Shown: in pieces, positions 5,350-6,001 of the stretch
Numbering within the stretch: the first letter of the stretch is position 1
Layout of the letters: each line of letters opens with the position of its first letter
NCBI GenBank assembly: GCA_029879945.1
Contig: JAOUPJ010000225.1
Location: 1 to 6,001, forward strand
Origin: Gammaproteobacteria bacterium
GTDB lineage: Bacteria; Pseudomonadota; Gammaproteobacteria; S012-40
Direction: 5' to 3'
Length of the DNA: 6,001 nt
Notes under the pieces: generated by a model
What the model was told of the DNA's origin: nothing
The model's database searches: none
What the model saw: only the letters and a program-made list of their open reading frames with translations
Translations under genes and position numbers: made by a program

Positions 5350-5866
5350 AGTCTTTCTCCCACCCAGCACATGTTCTGAATAGATTGTAGGCCCAAATAC
5401 AGTTGGCAATTAAAACTAGCGTTCCAAACATACCCATCGTTGCCAGCAATGGTTTAACAATGGCTTCAACCTCTTCAGGTGAAGACTCCACGCTTGCAAT
5501 GCCACCCATTATCCCGGCCATGACGAAGAAAATAACCATTCCTAGAAGACCTATATTGTGGATCCAGAAATGTACTTTAACCAAAGTCAGACTGTAGATA
5601 GGCCTTTTAACCAGCCTTGGGATCACATAGTAAACTGCGCCAAAGATAGCCATTTCCACCCAGCCCAACAAATTGATATGCGTATGACCGCGGACTATCA
5701 GATTACCGTGCAAGCGGTGATCGACAAAGTATCTGAGTTCCGAAATTCCACCCATGATCGCACCCCAGGAAAAGCCAATCAGACTGTAGATGATGCAACA
5801 ATAGATAAACCAAAGGGTGTATCTGCGATATACGACCTCTTGAGGATGCGTCCATGAAAAATTCAT
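5333..5866 (-). CDS. Short heme-copper oxidase subunit I-like protein (CcoN C-terminal module)
   Basis: This 177-residue, four-helix protein matches only the last part of a CcoN. RGHTHINLLGW (59-69) aligns with the CcoN stretch that carries H344 and H346, so H61 and H63 occupy heme-ligand positions. From there the two proteins align without gaps for about 60 residues, sharing VY, YSLTL (91-95), H99, W101, IG (105-106) and AG (117-118). After a one-residue shift, W158-x-Y-N matches W442-x-Y-N. The CuB ligands and the cross-linked tyrosine are absent, so it cannot be an oxygen reductase alone. Starting at 5866, four bases after the preceding stop and with a weak ribosome site, it is likely translated by coupling. 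It may bind heme b, serve in assembly, or partner another protein. The ancestry is well supported; the function is not. Confidence 0.88.
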   Translation of the reverse strand: MNFSWTHPQEVVYRRYTLWFIYCCIIYSLIGFSWGAIMGGISELRYFVDHRLHGNLIVRGHTHINLLGWVEMAIFGAVYYVIPRLVKRPIYSLTLVKVHFWIHNIGLLGMVIFFVMAGIMGGIASVESSPEEVEAIVKPLLATMGMFGTLVLIANCIWAYNLFRTCAGWEKDYESKN

Positions 5867-5870
5867 TGAA

Positions 5871-6001
5871 TTATTTGCTCTCAGACTTGGCGGGTGACTC
5901 TAATAGAACATCGTCTCTATCTCGAATATCCTGGTATTTTTCCTTCCAATCAGAAGGCGCCCAGGCCTTTACCATATTGTCTACGAATTCAGATCTCTCT
6001 G
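5871..6001 (-). CDS. C-terminus of an unidentified protein, cut by right window edge
   Basis: A frame open from the window edge ends with TAA at 5873-5871, giving 42 residues that include FVDNMVKAWAPSDWKEKY and end ESPAKSESK. The segment is hydrophilic with no membrane helix or cofactor motif. The stop lies four bases before the start of the subunit I-like gene, which indicates a shared operon. There is too little sequence to assign a family. Confidence 0.6.
   Translation of the reverse strand, partial: ERSEFVDNMVKAWAPSDWKEKYQDIRDRDDVLLESPAKSESK

Overview
The window looks like respiratory-chain DNA from a Gram-negative bacterium of moderate GC content. The evidence is a C-family (cbb3-type) heme-copper oxidase, a lipoprotein signal with a clear lipobox, and AGGAGG-type ribosome binding sites. 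I cannot name the organism; the subunits diverge enough from the classical proteobacterial ones that a deep-branching phylum is plausible, but that is inference. Nearly all genes lie on the minus strand, so the operons read from high to low coordinates.

Left block (about 4000 down to 1, minus strand) is the main oxidase operon. In transcription order it holds a 96-residue two-helix membrane protein of unknown function, a 29-residue single-helix peptide too short for routine gene calling, ccoN (catalytic subunit, all metal ligands present), ccoO (membrane-anchored monoheme c subunit with a long extra periplasmic stretch), a CcoP-like membrane protein with no heme c motif, and a small membrane protein cut by the left window edge. 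Every gene here has a strong Shine-Dalgarno sequence. Two hairpins sharing the same loop octamer sit between ccoN and ccoO. A TATAAT element and a 26-bp dyad lie upstream of the first gene.

Middle (about 3849-4153) is the only stretch of about 300 bases without a convincing gene. It carries the presumed oxidase promoter, the dyad, and a clean plus-strand intrinsic terminator with no plus-strand gene in front of it. A likely plus-strand promoter then precedes a small two-helix membrane protein (4154-4363), the only plus-strand gene.

Right block (6001 down to 4374, minus strand) is a second, tightly packed cluster: the C-terminus of an unidentified protein, a 177-residue protein, a thioredoxin-like lipoprotein, and a two-helix membrane protein with a soluble C-terminal domain. 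The 177-residue protein aligns almost without gaps to the last quarter of the CcoN in the same window. The stop/start spacings and one 17-base overlap indicate translational coupling.

Together: ccoN/ccoO and the small membrane proteins probably form an oxygen-reducing terminal oxidase in which CcoO is the only heme c subunit visible. The right-hand cluster could serve assembly, heme or redox handling, or be a separate small heme-binding membrane module. The most unusual points are the heme-less CcoP-like subunit, the free-standing CcoN C-terminal module, the enlarged CcoO, and the paired hairpins.
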